Counted from the first letter of the stretch, positions 54,440-63,808 are shown. The stretch: DNA of 64,000 nt from Candidatus Vagococcus giribetii (GCF_017316185.1 NZ_JAFLVX010000011.1:1-64000); one strand, 5' to 3'. Program-made: numbers and translations. The notes: generated from the letters alone by a model not told the origin.

Positions 54440-57187
54440 CTACTTCCACCCCCTTCGACGTTGAAGGAGATAATACCCACTTAGTAAAAGAGAGCAGCTA
54501 ATGAAAATTGTACCGATTAAGAATGTTTTACCAGATCCAAAACCACCTGTTTCAGGTAACAGACCTCCTTGAGGTTGATTCTTAATAATCAAATGGAACT
54601 GATAGCCAGAAGATCCTTCAGATAAACTGACCATATTATCAAGAGAATCTTTTAGCGTCATATCACCTTTTGGCGAGATTTCAAACTCTATGATCCCGTG
54701 TAATTTTTTATACCCCGCAGGAGGAGTTATTTCTTCCAACTCATATTTCCCTGCCTCTGTAAATGTCAACGGAATTTTTCCTTGAGTATTACTTGTTATT
54801 GTTCTTTTTTGCTGAGGTGTTTTATCTATTCTTCTTAATTCAAACTCGACATCTTGTAGCCCCGTTCGATCAGAACCATCAATTTTTGAGACTAACAATT
54901 TAGTTTCCCGTCTCACAGTTACTTCTGCAGTCGGCTCTTGAGGTTTATCTGGCTCTTCTGGATTAGTCACAAGAGCTTTATTAATTTTCTTACCTTCACC
55001 AGCTTTTTCATTTACTTTGACATCAATAGTTATCTTTCCTTGTTCTCCACTTTTTAAGTTGGGAATTTTTAAAGAGAATGAATTTCCTTTAATCGTCCCT
55101 GCCGGCTTGTCATTCAAACGAAGATTACCTACGATATCAATTCCTTCAGGCATCGTATCTGATACATCGATTTCTTTAATCAGACTGTCCTTTACAGTAT
55201 TCGTCACATTAATCTCATAACTAAAGGTTTCCCCAGGTTTCAAATCTGTTTTACTTGCCTTTTTTGTTGCCTTAAAATCTCCCTTAGGGGTATTAGTTAC
55301 CTTAAATCCATTAAATGCATCACCCTCAATGATTGTTTCATACTGATAATTAGGTGGTGTCTCTCGGTAATGAATGGTTTCTTCTATTTTGTAGTCAATC
55401 GTTTTACCTGCCTCATCTAAAACAGGTTTTGCTTTAAAAGAAGCTTCTCTTTGAGGATCTTTTAAAGTCAATTCATCTACTTTTTTGCCATTAGCAAGTA
55501 AGCTAAACGTAATATCTGGTTTTTGAGCTTCATCTCCTAACCAAACTTTCTCTACAGGAATGTCTCGACTATTACTTTTAATAGAAGGAACTGCAAAACC
55601 TATTCCCTCTGGATTATTCGCATCAACTATATAAGTTGGTTTGTTAGCTGGGTAAAAATGACCATCTCTGTATTGCGGCTTTAATTCAACCTGATAGGTC
55701 ACTCGGTAACCATTACTAGTATATTGATCACCAGCTAAACTTAAATTGCTAACACGTACTTGATTATTGCTTGTATCTATTTGCGCTTTTTTGGCGTAAT
55801 CATCTACTGCGCCACTACTAACTGCCGTACTTACTAAATTATTATTAGAAAGTTTCAATTGATAATTTTTAACTGAGTCAGGTTTTAAGGTGACATACTC
55901 ACTCATCTCATCAACAATTGTTCCATTACTAATGGAAGAAACCGAATCTTTAATTTGTGATTGTATTTCCATCATTACCTGGTTCAGTTCAGCTTCAACA
56001 TTATCTTTCACTTTATAAGGGCCATTAGGACCAACTGTTTTTAACACATTTTCATAGCTGTCCACTTGATCACCAATACCGATTGCATATTTTTTTATTT
56101 TAGGATCTTGGTTGTATTTAGACTCTGTAAAGCCATTAAGGTTAGGATACCTTGTACTACCTTCTACCCCAGTCCCTTCAAATTTCGCCTTATTACTTAA
56201 TTCATATTGATGAAGTCCACCAACTTGTTGAGCAGTTAAATTCATATCACCTATTCCGTTAAATCGCTGATTCCAATTATTCACTAAATCAAAACTTGGT
56301 GAACCATCGGTGATGAAAATAATAAATTTATTCGCATCAGGACGCGATTGATACTTTTGATTCGTTAGAAGCTCCATACCAGCTTCCACACCAAGAAAGG
56401 TTGGTGTCCCACCATCGGGAGAATTCCTAAGAATCGGGTGCGTTGTCATTAATGACTGATTATTAGTAAAATAAGTACCATCTCTATATTGAGCAAAATC
56501 TAAAATTGGTAAATGTTTACCAGTTGGTCGACCCCATCGATTTAATTCCGGTGTTGAAGAGAACGATGATAAGGCAAAGTTCACATCATAATTAGGATTC
56601 TCTAAAAAACTACTTGTAAAATAATCAAATGAGTCATTTAACACAGCCCATCTAGAAGGTCCGCTATAACTAACTCGTCCATATCGGTCAATATGTTTAT
56701 TAATACCAAAATTCATACTGCCTGATTTATCAAAAACAAAAGCTACATCTATTTTTTCTTTCGTTTCTTTTTTGCCACCAATCACGTCTAATTGAACATC
56801 AAAGACATTTGGATTTTGAGTTGGCTTAACAATTTTTTTCGTATATACACTAGATTTTCGATTGTCATCACGATATTCATGATACCCACCTTCAAAAGAG
56901 CTTGATCTAAGAATTTGACTTGTTTTAGGTAAAGTTGCACCTGTAACAACGTCTGTCCCTCCATTTTGTGGCACACTAAAATTAAAGTTTTTAACACTTT
57001 GTTTATCGTTTCGATTACTAAAGTAATTAGTCCAATTCGTTGGATACGATGAACCAGGTGTACCGTCTTCTGAGTAATCAAAAGGATCTTGATAAGCACT
57101 CTCAGGTGCGAAGGAAACAGAAGGATAACAAAAGTAAACTAACAACCCTAATACACTAATCAAGCTAACTATTCTTTTACGATTCAT
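54440..57187 (-). CDS. Tip pilin with VWA domain, module B
   Basis: This 915-residue protein has a signal peptide, a VWA domain with MIDAS motif DKSGSMN near residue 152, FITDGSPSF, then Cna-B, conserved-repeat and SpaA-like domains and LPETG near residue 876. It is the probable adhesin at the pilus tip. A GGTGGGGAG ribosome site precedes the ATG. A 30-bp palindrome lies 26 bases upstream. It heads the operon tip, minor, backbone, sortase, sortase. Confidence 0.88.
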   Translation of the reverse strand: MNRKRIVSLISVLGLLVYFCYPSVSFAPESAYQDPFDYSEDGTPGSSYPTNWTNYFSNRNDKQSVKNFNFSVPQNGGTDVVTGATLPKTSQILRSSSFEGGYHEYRDDNRKSSVYTKKIVKPTQNPNVFDVQLDVIGGKKETKEKIDVAFVFDKSGSMNFGINKHIDRYGRVSYSGPSRWAVLNDSFDYFTSSFLENPNYDVNFALSSFSSTPELNRWGRPTGKHLPILDFAQYRDGTYFTNNQSLMTTHPILRNSPDGGTPTFLGVEAGMELLTNQKYQSRPDANKFIIFITDGSPSFDLVNNWNQRFNGIGDMNLTAQQVGGLHQYELSNKAKFEGTGVEGSTRYPNLNGFTESKYNQDPKIKKYAIGIGDQVDSYENVLKTVGPNGPYKVKDNVEAELNQVMMEIQSQIKDSVSSISNGTIVDEMSEYVTLKPDSVKNYQLKLSNNNLVSTAVSSGAVDDYAKKAQIDTSNNQVRVSNLSLAGDQYTSNGYRVTYQVELKPQYRDGHFYPANKPTYIVDANNPEGIGFAVPSIKSNSRDIPVEKVWLGDEAQKPDITFSLLANGKKVDELTLKDPQREASFKAKPVLDEAGKTIDYKIEETIHYRETPPNYQYETIIEGDAFNGFKVTNTPKGDFKATKKASKTDLKPGETFSYEINVTNTVKDSLIKEIDVSDTMPEGIDIVGNLRLNDKPAGTIKGNSFSLKIPNLKSGEQGKITIDVKVNEKAGEGKKINKALVTNPEEPDKPQEPTAEVTVRRETKLLVSKIDGSDRTGLQDVEFELRRIDKTPQQKRTITSNTQGKIPLTFTEAGKYELEEITPPAGYKKLHGIIEFEISPKGDMTLKDSLDNMVSLSEGSSGYQFHLIIKNQPQGGLLPETGGFGSGKTFLIGTIFISCSLLLSGYYLLQRRRGWK

Positions 57188-57212
57188 CTTCTCCCCACCT
57201 TTTCACAAAGTT

Positions 57213-57242
57213 AAAAAAGAATACAAATTTGTATTCTTTTTT
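57213..57242. repeat. Perfect 30-bp palindrome in the leader of pilus module B
   Basis: Six A, then the core GAATACAAATTTGTATTC, then six T form a perfect palindrome. On the minus strand it would fold as a 13-bp hairpin followed by T6, the shape of a terminator, and it lies between the divergent regulators and the tip gene. A consensus -35 (TTGACA) at 57245-57250 abuts it. It may be an attenuator or a regulator binding site. Confidence 0.75.
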
Positions 57243-57460
57243 CATGTCAATAACTGTATTCTATACGCTATTGATTTTCATTACTCATGTCATAATAAAT
57301 AAAAAAAATCATTTTAAATTTTAAAGGAAATTGTGAAATTTTCTGAAAAAACTTGAAAATTAAGGAGAATCGTTGTTTCTATGATTAATTATGAGAATAG
57401 CATTTTCAAATAACCTTAGTTTTTAATTTTTTTTGTTTTTATTTTGATTTCATGAGAAAA

Positions 57461-57489
57461 TTGACGTATGATTTTTTTTCCTTTAAACT
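57461..57489 (+). promoter_or_regulatory. Promoter of the module B regulators
   Basis: TTGACG (57461-57466) and TAAACT (57484-57489) are exactly 17 bases apart, 40 bases before the start. Confidence 0.6.
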
Positions 57490-57528
57490 ATTTATTATTC
57501 ACTATGTTATGAAAGGGGTTTTTTTATT

Positions 57529-58866
57529 ATGATGCCTATTATTGAAGATAGTATCCGTCGTAAAATACAATTAGTTGATAGTTTGCTCCATTCAGATGAC
57601 TCCCTATCACTTGATGACCTAACCAAGTTTTTAGACATTTCTAAGTCTACTCTTCAACGTGATATTGAGCTTATTAATGAAAAATTCGCTACCTATATTC
57701 TAATTGAGCAAGACCTCAATCACGTTAGCATAGCAGACAAGAATGCTGAGAGTATTTACTACCTGGAAACACTATTACTTAATAGTTCTTCTAACATCAA
57801 ACTATTAAGTGAGTTCATGCAAAACCCTTTTAATAAGGTCAAAACGTATGCTGATAAACTAAAAACTAGTGCCTCAAATATATATAAAACCATAAAAAAA
57901 ATAAACGTTGCTTTAGCTCCCTACGATATAGAGATCATCAACGTTCAAAACAAATATTTTATTGAAGCGAAGTACGAAATAACCTTAAGACGTCTTTTTT
58001 CTGTCTATTGGTTAGAGATACATGACTACCAACCTAATCATTTTTTTAAGAATAATCAAGAATTTGAACGTGTCAAACAAACACTGACTATGGAATTACC
58101 CGCCTACTCAAAAATAACACTAACCCAAAATTACTATCATTCTTTTGTTTATTTATCGCTAATTAGAGAAAAGCAAGGTTTTTCTCTACAAAAAGCTCGA
58201 TTTCCAGAAGAATTAACTAACAAAAATAGTCGGGAAATTATTTTAGACAGTCTTACTTATTCACCCTTTAAAGAAAATCCATTACTCAACAGTCGACGTT
58301 TAAATGCCTTAAAAGAGTTTTTAGAAGATACTTTTCACGATACAAATGATGCCTTACTTTTTTACGAATTTTTATTATTAATTTACAAAAACAAGCTAAC
58401 TGATGAAATTCCAGCCCATTTATTTGTCAATAAATATCACTATTTCTATCAATCTTTAAAAAAGAATTCTCATCTTTTTCAACCTGTCGATAACTTGATT
58501 CAGCAGCTCGAAATCATCTTATCAGCAAATCTGTCTCAATATAGCACCCTAATCAGCTATGTCATAGTTGTTTACTTCCCTGAATTTTTAGAAGCAAAAG
58601 ATAAAAAAACAGTTTATGTCTATAGTCAATTATCTACTTCTCATGGGCAATTTTTACAAATGCTTTTAGAAAATAAATTTAACAAACTGTATACCTTTAT
58701 TGTAATCCAAGACAAATCCTTCATTAAAGAAAATCAAGATAATTTCTTATTTGTAACTAATGACAACTCTATCAAACTAGACAATAACTTTATTATTAAT
58801 GACTATCCTAAAAGGATTGACTTGACTAATCTACAAAAAAAATTAAGCAATTTTCATTTTGCTTAG
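57529..58866 (+). CDS. Mga-like regulator, module B, first of pair
   Basis: This 445-residue protein has a helix-turn-helix (LDISKSTLQRDIELINEKF), a second one (LKTSASNIYKTIKKINVAL) and a C-terminal EIIB-like region (TVYVYSQLSTSHGQFLQMLL). It parallels the gene at 37058 throughout, including the near-identical ending FIINDYPKRIDLTNL. It is divergent from pilus module B, as expected for its regulator. AAAGGGG precedes the ATG. Confidence 0.78.
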   Translation: MMPIIEDSIRRKIQLVDSLLHSDDSLSLDDLTKFLDISKSTLQRDIELINEKFATYILIEQDLNHVSIADKNAESIYYLETLLLNSSSNIKLLSEFMQNPFNKVKTYADKLKTSASNIYKTIKKINVALAPYDIEIINVQNKYFIEAKYEITLRRLFSVYWLEIHDYQPNHFFKNNQEFERVKQTLTMELPAYSKITLTQNYYHSFVYLSLIREKQGFSLQKARFPEELTNKNSREIILDSLTYSPFKENPLLNSRRLNALKEFLEDTFHDTNDALLFYEFLLLIYKNKLTDEIPAHLFVNKYHYFYQSLKKNSHLFQPVDNLIQQLEIILSANLSQYSTLISYVIVVYFPEFLEAKDKKTVYVYSQLSTSHGQFLQMLLENKFNKLYTFIVIQDKSFIKENQDNFLFVTNDNSIKLDNNFIINDYPKRIDLTNLQKKLSNFHFA

Positions 58867-58904
58867 CTTGACGCTACTAGCCTGATCTTAAGGAGAGACC
58901 TTTT

Positions 58905-60329
58905 ATGTTACACGTTTTAGACAACTACTCAGACCGTCTCATTACAATTTTACACGTCCTGTTCAAATCTGATGGTAAAATATCTTTCGATACTTTGTCT
59001 GATACTTTAAATATTTCAGAAAAGACATTATATGATGATTTAACCTTTATCAATGAAAACTGGGATGATATCATCGAAATTTCTTTATCAGATACTGATG
59101 AGATTTGCGCACCCAAAATGTCTATGAGTACTTTTTTAACCCTTCAATCCATGATTTTGTTAGATGCTGTTCCAATCAAAATTATCAAAGCTATCTTTTT
59201 TTATCCCAATGAAAAATTGAGCTTTTACTCCGAACACTTGCATTTAAGTGCTTCAACTTTTTATAAGTATGTTCACCTATGGAATGAAGACTTAAAGCGC
59301 TACAATATCAAAATTCAAAACACACAATCTAGCTACCAAATTATTGGCGATAATGAAATAAGTTTAAGACGCTTTTTTACCATTCTTTTTCTAGAAGTCT
59401 CTGGTTATTCATCTAAAGTCTTCTTAACACATGAAAAAAATGATTTTTTGAAAAATCGAATAAAAAATCTCTATGAACACAACAAAGAAGAGATTTCACA
59501 ACTTCAGATTTCTTTTTACGCTGATCTTTACTATGTCTCTCTTCAAAGAGAGATTCAGGGATATAAAGTAGAATTACCTGATAATTTTACTGGTGATTAT
59601 CTGCCCTTATGCGATTTTGGTAGAAGTGTATTGTCAACTCACTATAGTTCTTTAACGGAAGAAGATGTCTACCGAATTGAAGCATCTATTCTTATTTTAA
59701 GAACAAGCTTAAACAGTTATACCGATGAACATCTTGAAAAAACAATTCCAAACTTTTTAGATGACTTATACAATACCTTTCATATAAAAAAAGAAGATAA
59801 AGTCTATCATAAACTATTGACCTATTTAAAAGATTTATACATTAACAATCTTTTTGTGAACATTCCGTTTCACTTAATTAGTAATAAATATGTTTATTTT
59901 ACGACTGAAGCTTTAAAAAATAATGCTTGGGCTATTTCAGAAATTAATTATTTAGTGGCTTCTTTATCCCTTCAAGCAAATACTAATTTTAATTATCATA
60001 TTGATTATCTTATTTATATTTTCATCACCCAACTACCTGAGATAATGAAAAATAGAATTACCCAACACGTGTTAATTATTAGCTCTGACTCACAAGATCA
60101 TGCTAAATTCTTATGTCGCATGATTCAAACCGAACTCAATATGGAGCCAGTTTCCTTTGAACATGTAGATTGCATTCATGAAAAAGACCTCCATAAGGTT
60201 GACTACAATAGTTATGAGCTCATCATTACAAATTCCATTGTGGTCAATCAAACAATCGATAGCCTGCTTATTAGTGGATTCCCTTCCTCTAAAGACATCC
60301 TGGCTATCAAAGATATCTTACTAACCTAA
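58905..60329 (+). CDS. Mga-like regulator, module B, second of pair
   Basis: This 474-residue protein matches the 38439 gene in length and plan: helix-turn-helix LNISEKTLYDDLTFINENW, a second helix-turn-helix-like segment (LHLSASTFYKYVHLWNEDL) and the EIIB-like end beginning QHVLIISSDSQDHAKFLC. It follows its partner by 38 bases with AAGGAGAG, giving a two-gene operon. A bidirectional terminator follows. Confidence 0.78.
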   Translation: MLHVLDNYSDRLITILHVLFKSDGKISFDTLSDTLNISEKTLYDDLTFINENWDDIIEISLSDTDEICAPKMSMSTFLTLQSMILLDAVPIKIIKAIFFYPNEKLSFYSEHLHLSASTFYKYVHLWNEDLKRYNIKIQNTQSSYQIIGDNEISLRRFFTILFLEVSGYSSKVFLTHEKNDFLKNRIKNLYEHNKEEISQLQISFYADLYYVSLQREIQGYKVELPDNFTGDYLPLCDFGRSVLSTHYSSLTEEDVYRIEASILILRTSLNSYTDEHLEKTIPNFLDDLYNTFHIKKEDKVYHKLLTYLKDLYINNLFVNIPFHLISNKYVYFTTEALKNNAWAISEINYLVASLSLQANTNFNYHIDYLIYIFITQLPEIMKNRITQHVLIISSDSQDHAKFLCRMIQTELNMEPVSFEHVDCIHEKDLHKVDYNSYELIITNSIVVNQTIDSLLISGFPSSKDILAIKDILLT

Positions 60330-60366
60330 AAAAGATGCGGTCAATTAAATGACCACATCTTTTTTA
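60326..60366. terminator. Bidirectional terminator between regulators B and the reductase
   Basis: AAAAAAGATGCGGTCA (60328-60343) pairs with TGACCACATCTTTTTT (60350-60365) around ATTAAA; the single mismatch is G-U on the minus strand. Confidence 0.88.
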
Positions 60367-61305
60367 TTATTTAGCACCTAAAATTTCTTCTTTAGCATGA
60401 ACTAATTGAGTTAAGAATGTACAATAGGGTGTTTCTACTCCATATGCAAGACCTTTACGAGCGATTGCTCCATTGATGTAATCAATTTCTGTTAAACGAT
60501 TACTTACAATAAGATCTTGATACATTGAAGGGTGGTGTAAACCGATTGTTTCACGGTTATAACATGTTTTGATTTGCGCTAATACTTCTGGAATATTTAA
60601 TTCTACGCCTTCATGTCTTCCAACTGCTGCAAATTCACTTACAATTGTTTCAACAATGCTATCAGCTACTTTTGTTTCACCAAAACTTGCCATGTTTGAA
60701 TCTAAAATGGTACATAACCCATTCATTGTGCCATTGACACAAGCTTTTTTGTAAATTGATGCACGAATGTGTTCTGAATATTTAGCGTTTAAGTCTGCTT
60801 TATTTAAAACTTCAATCACTTCTTGAGCAGCTTTTTCATCATTTCCTAAACTTTGTAACTCTAATGAACCATTACCAAATAGTTTAACATGTCCAGGTCC
60901 TTCTAATCCTGCAGTCCACATTGTGTTTCCTAATAAAATGTTGCTTTCAGGAACGTATTTTTTAACAACGTCCTCATGACCAATTCCATTTAATAAACAA
61001 AGTACTTGAGTTGATTCGCCTACCATATCTTTTAAAGAATTCATCATGTTATCTAACTGCATTGCTTTTGTAAATAGAATAACTAAGTCTGCTGAAAAAT
61101 CAACTTGGCTTAATTCATTTTGGTGAAAAATTGTCATTGGTTCTTTTATCTCTTCACCGTTGAAACTTCCTTGTAAACCGTTATTTTTAATTGAGTCGAT
61201 ATGATCTTGCCAACCATCAACTAAAATCACTTCGTTGTTTGTTTTGTGTAACATATAGCCAAAACGGCTTCCCATGGCACCTGCGCCTGCAATAATAATA
61301 TTCAT
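60367..61305 (-). CDS. Ketopantoate reductase-family oxidoreductase, copy 1
   Basis: This 312-residue protein begins with a Rossmann motif (MNIIIAGAGAMGSRFG) and has the family lysine region YKKACVNGTMNGLCTI and the C-terminal domain with Asn and Glu motifs. PanE reduces 2-ketopantoate, but the family also includes D-2-hydroxyacid dehydrogenases of lactic acid bacteria such as the E. faecium D-mandelate enzyme. No pantothenate genes are near. It follows the PF13303-type membrane gene by 29 bases, so an acid-handling unit is plausible. A close paralogue lies at 62767. Confidence 0.85.
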   Translation of the reverse strand: MNIIIAGAGAMGSRFGYMLHKTNNEVILVDGWQDHIDSIKNNGLQGSFNGEEIKEPMTIFHQNELSQVDFSADLVILFTKAMQLDNMMNSLKDMVGESTQVLCLLNGIGHEDVVKKYVPESNILLGNTMWTAGLEGPGHVKLFGNGSLELQSLGNDEKAAQEVIEVLNKADLNAKYSEHIRASIYKKACVNGTMNGLCTILDSNMASFGETKVADSIVETIVSEFAAVGRHEGVELNIPEVLAQIKTCYNRETIGLHHPSMYQDLIVSNRLTEIDYINGAIARKGLAYGVETPYCTFLTQLVHAKEEILGAK

Positions 61306-61334
61306 CTATTGGTCACTCCTAAATTGTTTTTTTA

Positions 61335-62387
61335 TTATCCTTGATATTTAAAGACTACACTACTGTCGTATAATTTTAAAGTTTTTTCAAATAACATTTT
61401 TGAAACTAATCCCATTGCGATTGGCACAACAAACCAACAAATAACTAATAAGAAGAAGTTCAATCCTGCATCTAATGAAGCAAGTGGTCCTACTAAACCT
61501 ACTAAACCAAATCCTGCTGAGTTTGGTGTTCCTGAAATGTTGAACATCGCTACTGGAATGGCTGAAACTGCGGCTGTTACTAAACATGGAATCAAGATCA
61601 CTGGGTATTTGAATAGGTTTGGCATCATCATTTTCATACCACCTAAAGCGACTGCTAATGTTACCCCTGATTCGTTAACTTTCCAAGAGTTGATGACTAA
61701 AACGATTGTTGTTGCTGCAATCCCCATAGCGGCAGCCCCTGCTGACACACCATTTAATTGAATTGCCATACCGATTGCTACTGTTGTAATTGGAGAGATA
61801 ATCAACGCTGCGAATGAACAAGCGATTAGAATACTTGCAATCACTGGTTGAAAATCTGTAAATGTATTAATTAATTTACCAATAAGTGCAGTGATTTGAG
61901 TCACATACGGATATGTTAACATACCGATTAATCCAGCACCTACACCTACAACAATTGGTAATGCAATAATTTCAGTTGAACCAAATTTGTTACCTAACCA
62001 TAACATCATTAGGACTGCCACTGCAGCTGTTAACATAATATTGATAATATCCCCTGTACCTGCAGCAACAAAAGCTTTGATTTCTGGGTTGAATTTAATA
62101 ACGCCAGATCCTGCAAAAGCCGCACCACCGACAATCATGATTTTTGGTGGTGTTAAGTCAAATTGTTTCGCAATTAAACCACCAATGATTAAAGCTGTAC
62201 CAACTTGGAAAATAAGAGCTGCATCAATAATTTTTTGAATAATTTCAATATGGTTGAAGTATTTTAAAATTGCTCCTAAAACCGCATTTGGAATCAAAGC
62301 AACGATTGTACCTTGTGCTGTACCGGCTAATAATTTATTAAAAAATTCTTTTACTGTTAGTTTGTTTTCCCTTACTTCTGCTGACAT
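61335..62387 (-). CDS. PTS IIC-like membrane protein (PF13303 type)
   Basis: I place the start at the ATG at 62387 (350 aa, MSAEVRENKL) since AGGGA is seven bases upstream; an ATG two codons earlier touches the ribosome site. About ten membrane helices fit the PTS_EIIC_2 family, with LTVKEFFNKLLAGTAQGTIVALIPNAVLG at the front. No IIA or IIB partner lies near, as is usual for this family, so phosphotransfer is doubtful and it may be a simple carrier. It begins an operon with a ketopantoate reductase-family gene. Confidence 0.75.
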   Translation of the reverse strand: MSAEVRENKLTVKEFFNKLLAGTAQGTIVALIPNAVLGAILKYFNHIEIIQKIIDAALIFQVGTALIIGGLIAKQFDLTPPKIMIVGGAAFAGSGVIKFNPEIKAFVAAGTGDIINIMLTAAVAVLMMLWLGNKFGSTEIIALPIVVGVGAGLIGMLTYPYVTQITALIGKLINTFTDFQPVIASILIACSFAALIISPITTVAIGMAIQLNGVSAGAAAMGIAATTIVLVINSWKVNESGVTLAVALGGMKMMMPNLFKYPVILIPCLVTAAVSAIPVAMFNISGTPNSAGFGLVGLVGPLASLDAGLNFFLLVICWFVVPIAMGLVSKMLFEKTLKLYDSSVVFKYQG

Positions 62388-62393
62388 AGTCAT

Positions 62394-62766
62394 TCCCTAC
62401 CTTTTTCATTATCTACTTTGAGATATTTTTCACTTGTTGTGTTAAAAAAATATAATAATGGCATTACTTCTTTTATTTAACTCTTTGATATTACTGCTTT
62501 AATCAACCTTTCTTAATTGTTTTTCTTTACATACTCACTATACAATTTTGTGAAATGAAATACAAATAACAAAAATTAATGGTGTTATTGATTTTTTTTA
62601 TACCCTTCTAAAAAAAGCTTTAAAACAACGTTTGTTTTCTAAACTCAAACGAGTTACTGAAAACTTTCATCTTTTTTTAATGTTCATAAAGAAGTACCTT
62701 TATTTTTTGTGAAGAAACTAGATAATAAAAAGAGCTAATCTTTGATGGGATTAGCCCTTAAAAAAG
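62394..62766. other. Intergenic region between the membrane gene and reductase copy 2
   Basis: On the minus strand TTGTAT (62560-62565) and TATAGT (62537-62542), 17 bases apart, form the promoter of the membrane-reductase operon with a leader of about 140 bases. Two small inverted repeats (AAAACAA/TTGTTTT at 62622-62638 and AACTC/GAGTT at 62642-62655) lie just upstream. The terminator of copy 2 is at 62726-62759. No gene was seen. Confidence 0.55.
62726..62759 (-). terminator. Terminator after reductase copy 2
   Basis: GCTAATC (62734-62740) pairs with GATTAGC (62749-62755), extended by further pairs with one G-U on the minus strand. T residues follow on that strand. Confidence 0.75.
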
Positions 62767-63708
62767 CTATTTTGCTCCTAGAATTTCTTCTTTTCCATGA
62801 ACTAATTGAGTTAAGAATTGACAGTAAGGTGTTTCAATCCCGTACTCTCGTCCTTTTCTGACAATAGCTCCGTTAATATAATCAATTTCTGTTAAACGAT
62901 TATTGATAATCAAATCTTGATACATAGATGGATGATGAAGACCAATTGTTTCACGATTGTAACATGTTTTTATTTGAGCTAATACTTCTGGCACATTTAG
63001 TTCTGCTTTTTCATAAGCTGCAACTTGTGCAAACTCAGCCACAATGGATTCAACAATGGCATCAGCCACACTTGTTTCACCAAAACTGGCCATATTAGAA
63101 TCAAGAATCGTACATAAGCCATTCATCGTTCCGTTGACACAAGCTTTTTTGTAGATTGATGATAAAATATTATCTGAGTATCTTGCATTTAATTTCGCTT
63201 CATTCAAGACTTCGATGACTTCATTAGCTGAAGATTTACCTTCTGTTCCAAGATTTTGTAGATCAATTGTTCCATTACCAAATAATTTGGCTTTTCCTGG
63301 TCCTTCTAGTCCAGCCGTCCACATGGTGTTTCCTAATAAAATGTTACTTAATGGTACATATTGTTTAATCACATCTTCATGTCCTATTCCATTAAGTAGA
63401 CACAGAACTTTAGTTTGATCACCAACCATGCTTTTTATAGACTGCATCATCGCGTCTAATTGCATTGCTTTTGTAAATAAAATCACTAAATCAGCAGAAA
63501 AATTCAAAGTTTCTAACTCATTTTGATGATAGATCACAATTTTTTCAGCAATTTCTTCACCATTGAAGTTTGCTCTTAACCCATGTTCTTTTATAAGGTC
63601 AATATGTTCTTGCCAACCATCGATTAACACAACTTCATTTCCTGCTTGATGTAACATTAAACCAAAACGACTTCCCATTGCTCCTGCGCCTGCAATAATA
63701 ATTTTCAT
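62767..63708 (-). CDS. Ketopantoate reductase-family oxidoreductase, copy 2
   Basis: I choose the ATG at 63708 (313 aa) with AGGAG ten bases upstream; a GTG three codons earlier is too near it. It is a close paralogue of the gene at 60367: the segments ACVNGTMNGLCTILDSNMAS and AQIKTCYNRETIGLHHPSMY are identical, while other parts drift. The Rossmann motif is KIIIAGAGAMGSRFG. It has its own terminator and a LysR gene divergent from it. It probably reduces a 2-ketoacid with NAD(P)H. Confidence 0.85.
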   Translation of the reverse strand: MKIIIAGAGAMGSRFGLMLHQAGNEVVLIDGWQEHIDLIKEHGLRANFNGEEIAEKIVIYHQNELETLNFSADLVILFTKAMQLDAMMQSIKSMVGDQTKVLCLLNGIGHEDVIKQYVPLSNILLGNTMWTAGLEGPGKAKLFGNGTIDLQNLGTEGKSSANEVIEVLNEAKLNARYSDNILSSIYKKACVNGTMNGLCTILDSNMASFGETSVADAIVESIVAEFAQVAAYEKAELNVPEVLAQIKTCYNRETIGLHHPSMYQDLIINNRLTEIDYINGAIVRKGREYGIETPYCQFLTQLVHGKEEILGAK

Positions 63709-63808
63709 ATAAGTCACTCTCCTAATTTTTTTATCAAAAGTATTTTAATTAAAAACAAAATAAAGCAAAATAAAACACTGCCAAAACCTTAAAAACCCTT
63801 TGTTTATA

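Larger units (their letters stand above)
57188..57528. other. Divergent intergenic region, pilus B and its regulators
   Basis: This 341-base stretch holds the palindrome (57213-57242) near the pilus operon, a long AT-rich centre, and the regulator promoter (57461-57489). No supported small gene was found. Confidence 0.6.

Noticed and set aside
37058-60329. Composite transposon carrying the pilus region
   Set aside because: No transposase, insertion sequence ends or flanking direct repeats were seen; the duplicated genes are diverged, not identical copies.
60367-63708. Naming the two reductases panE
   Set aside because: No pantothenate genes nearby and the family in lactic acid bacteria includes D-2-hydroxyacid dehydrogenases.
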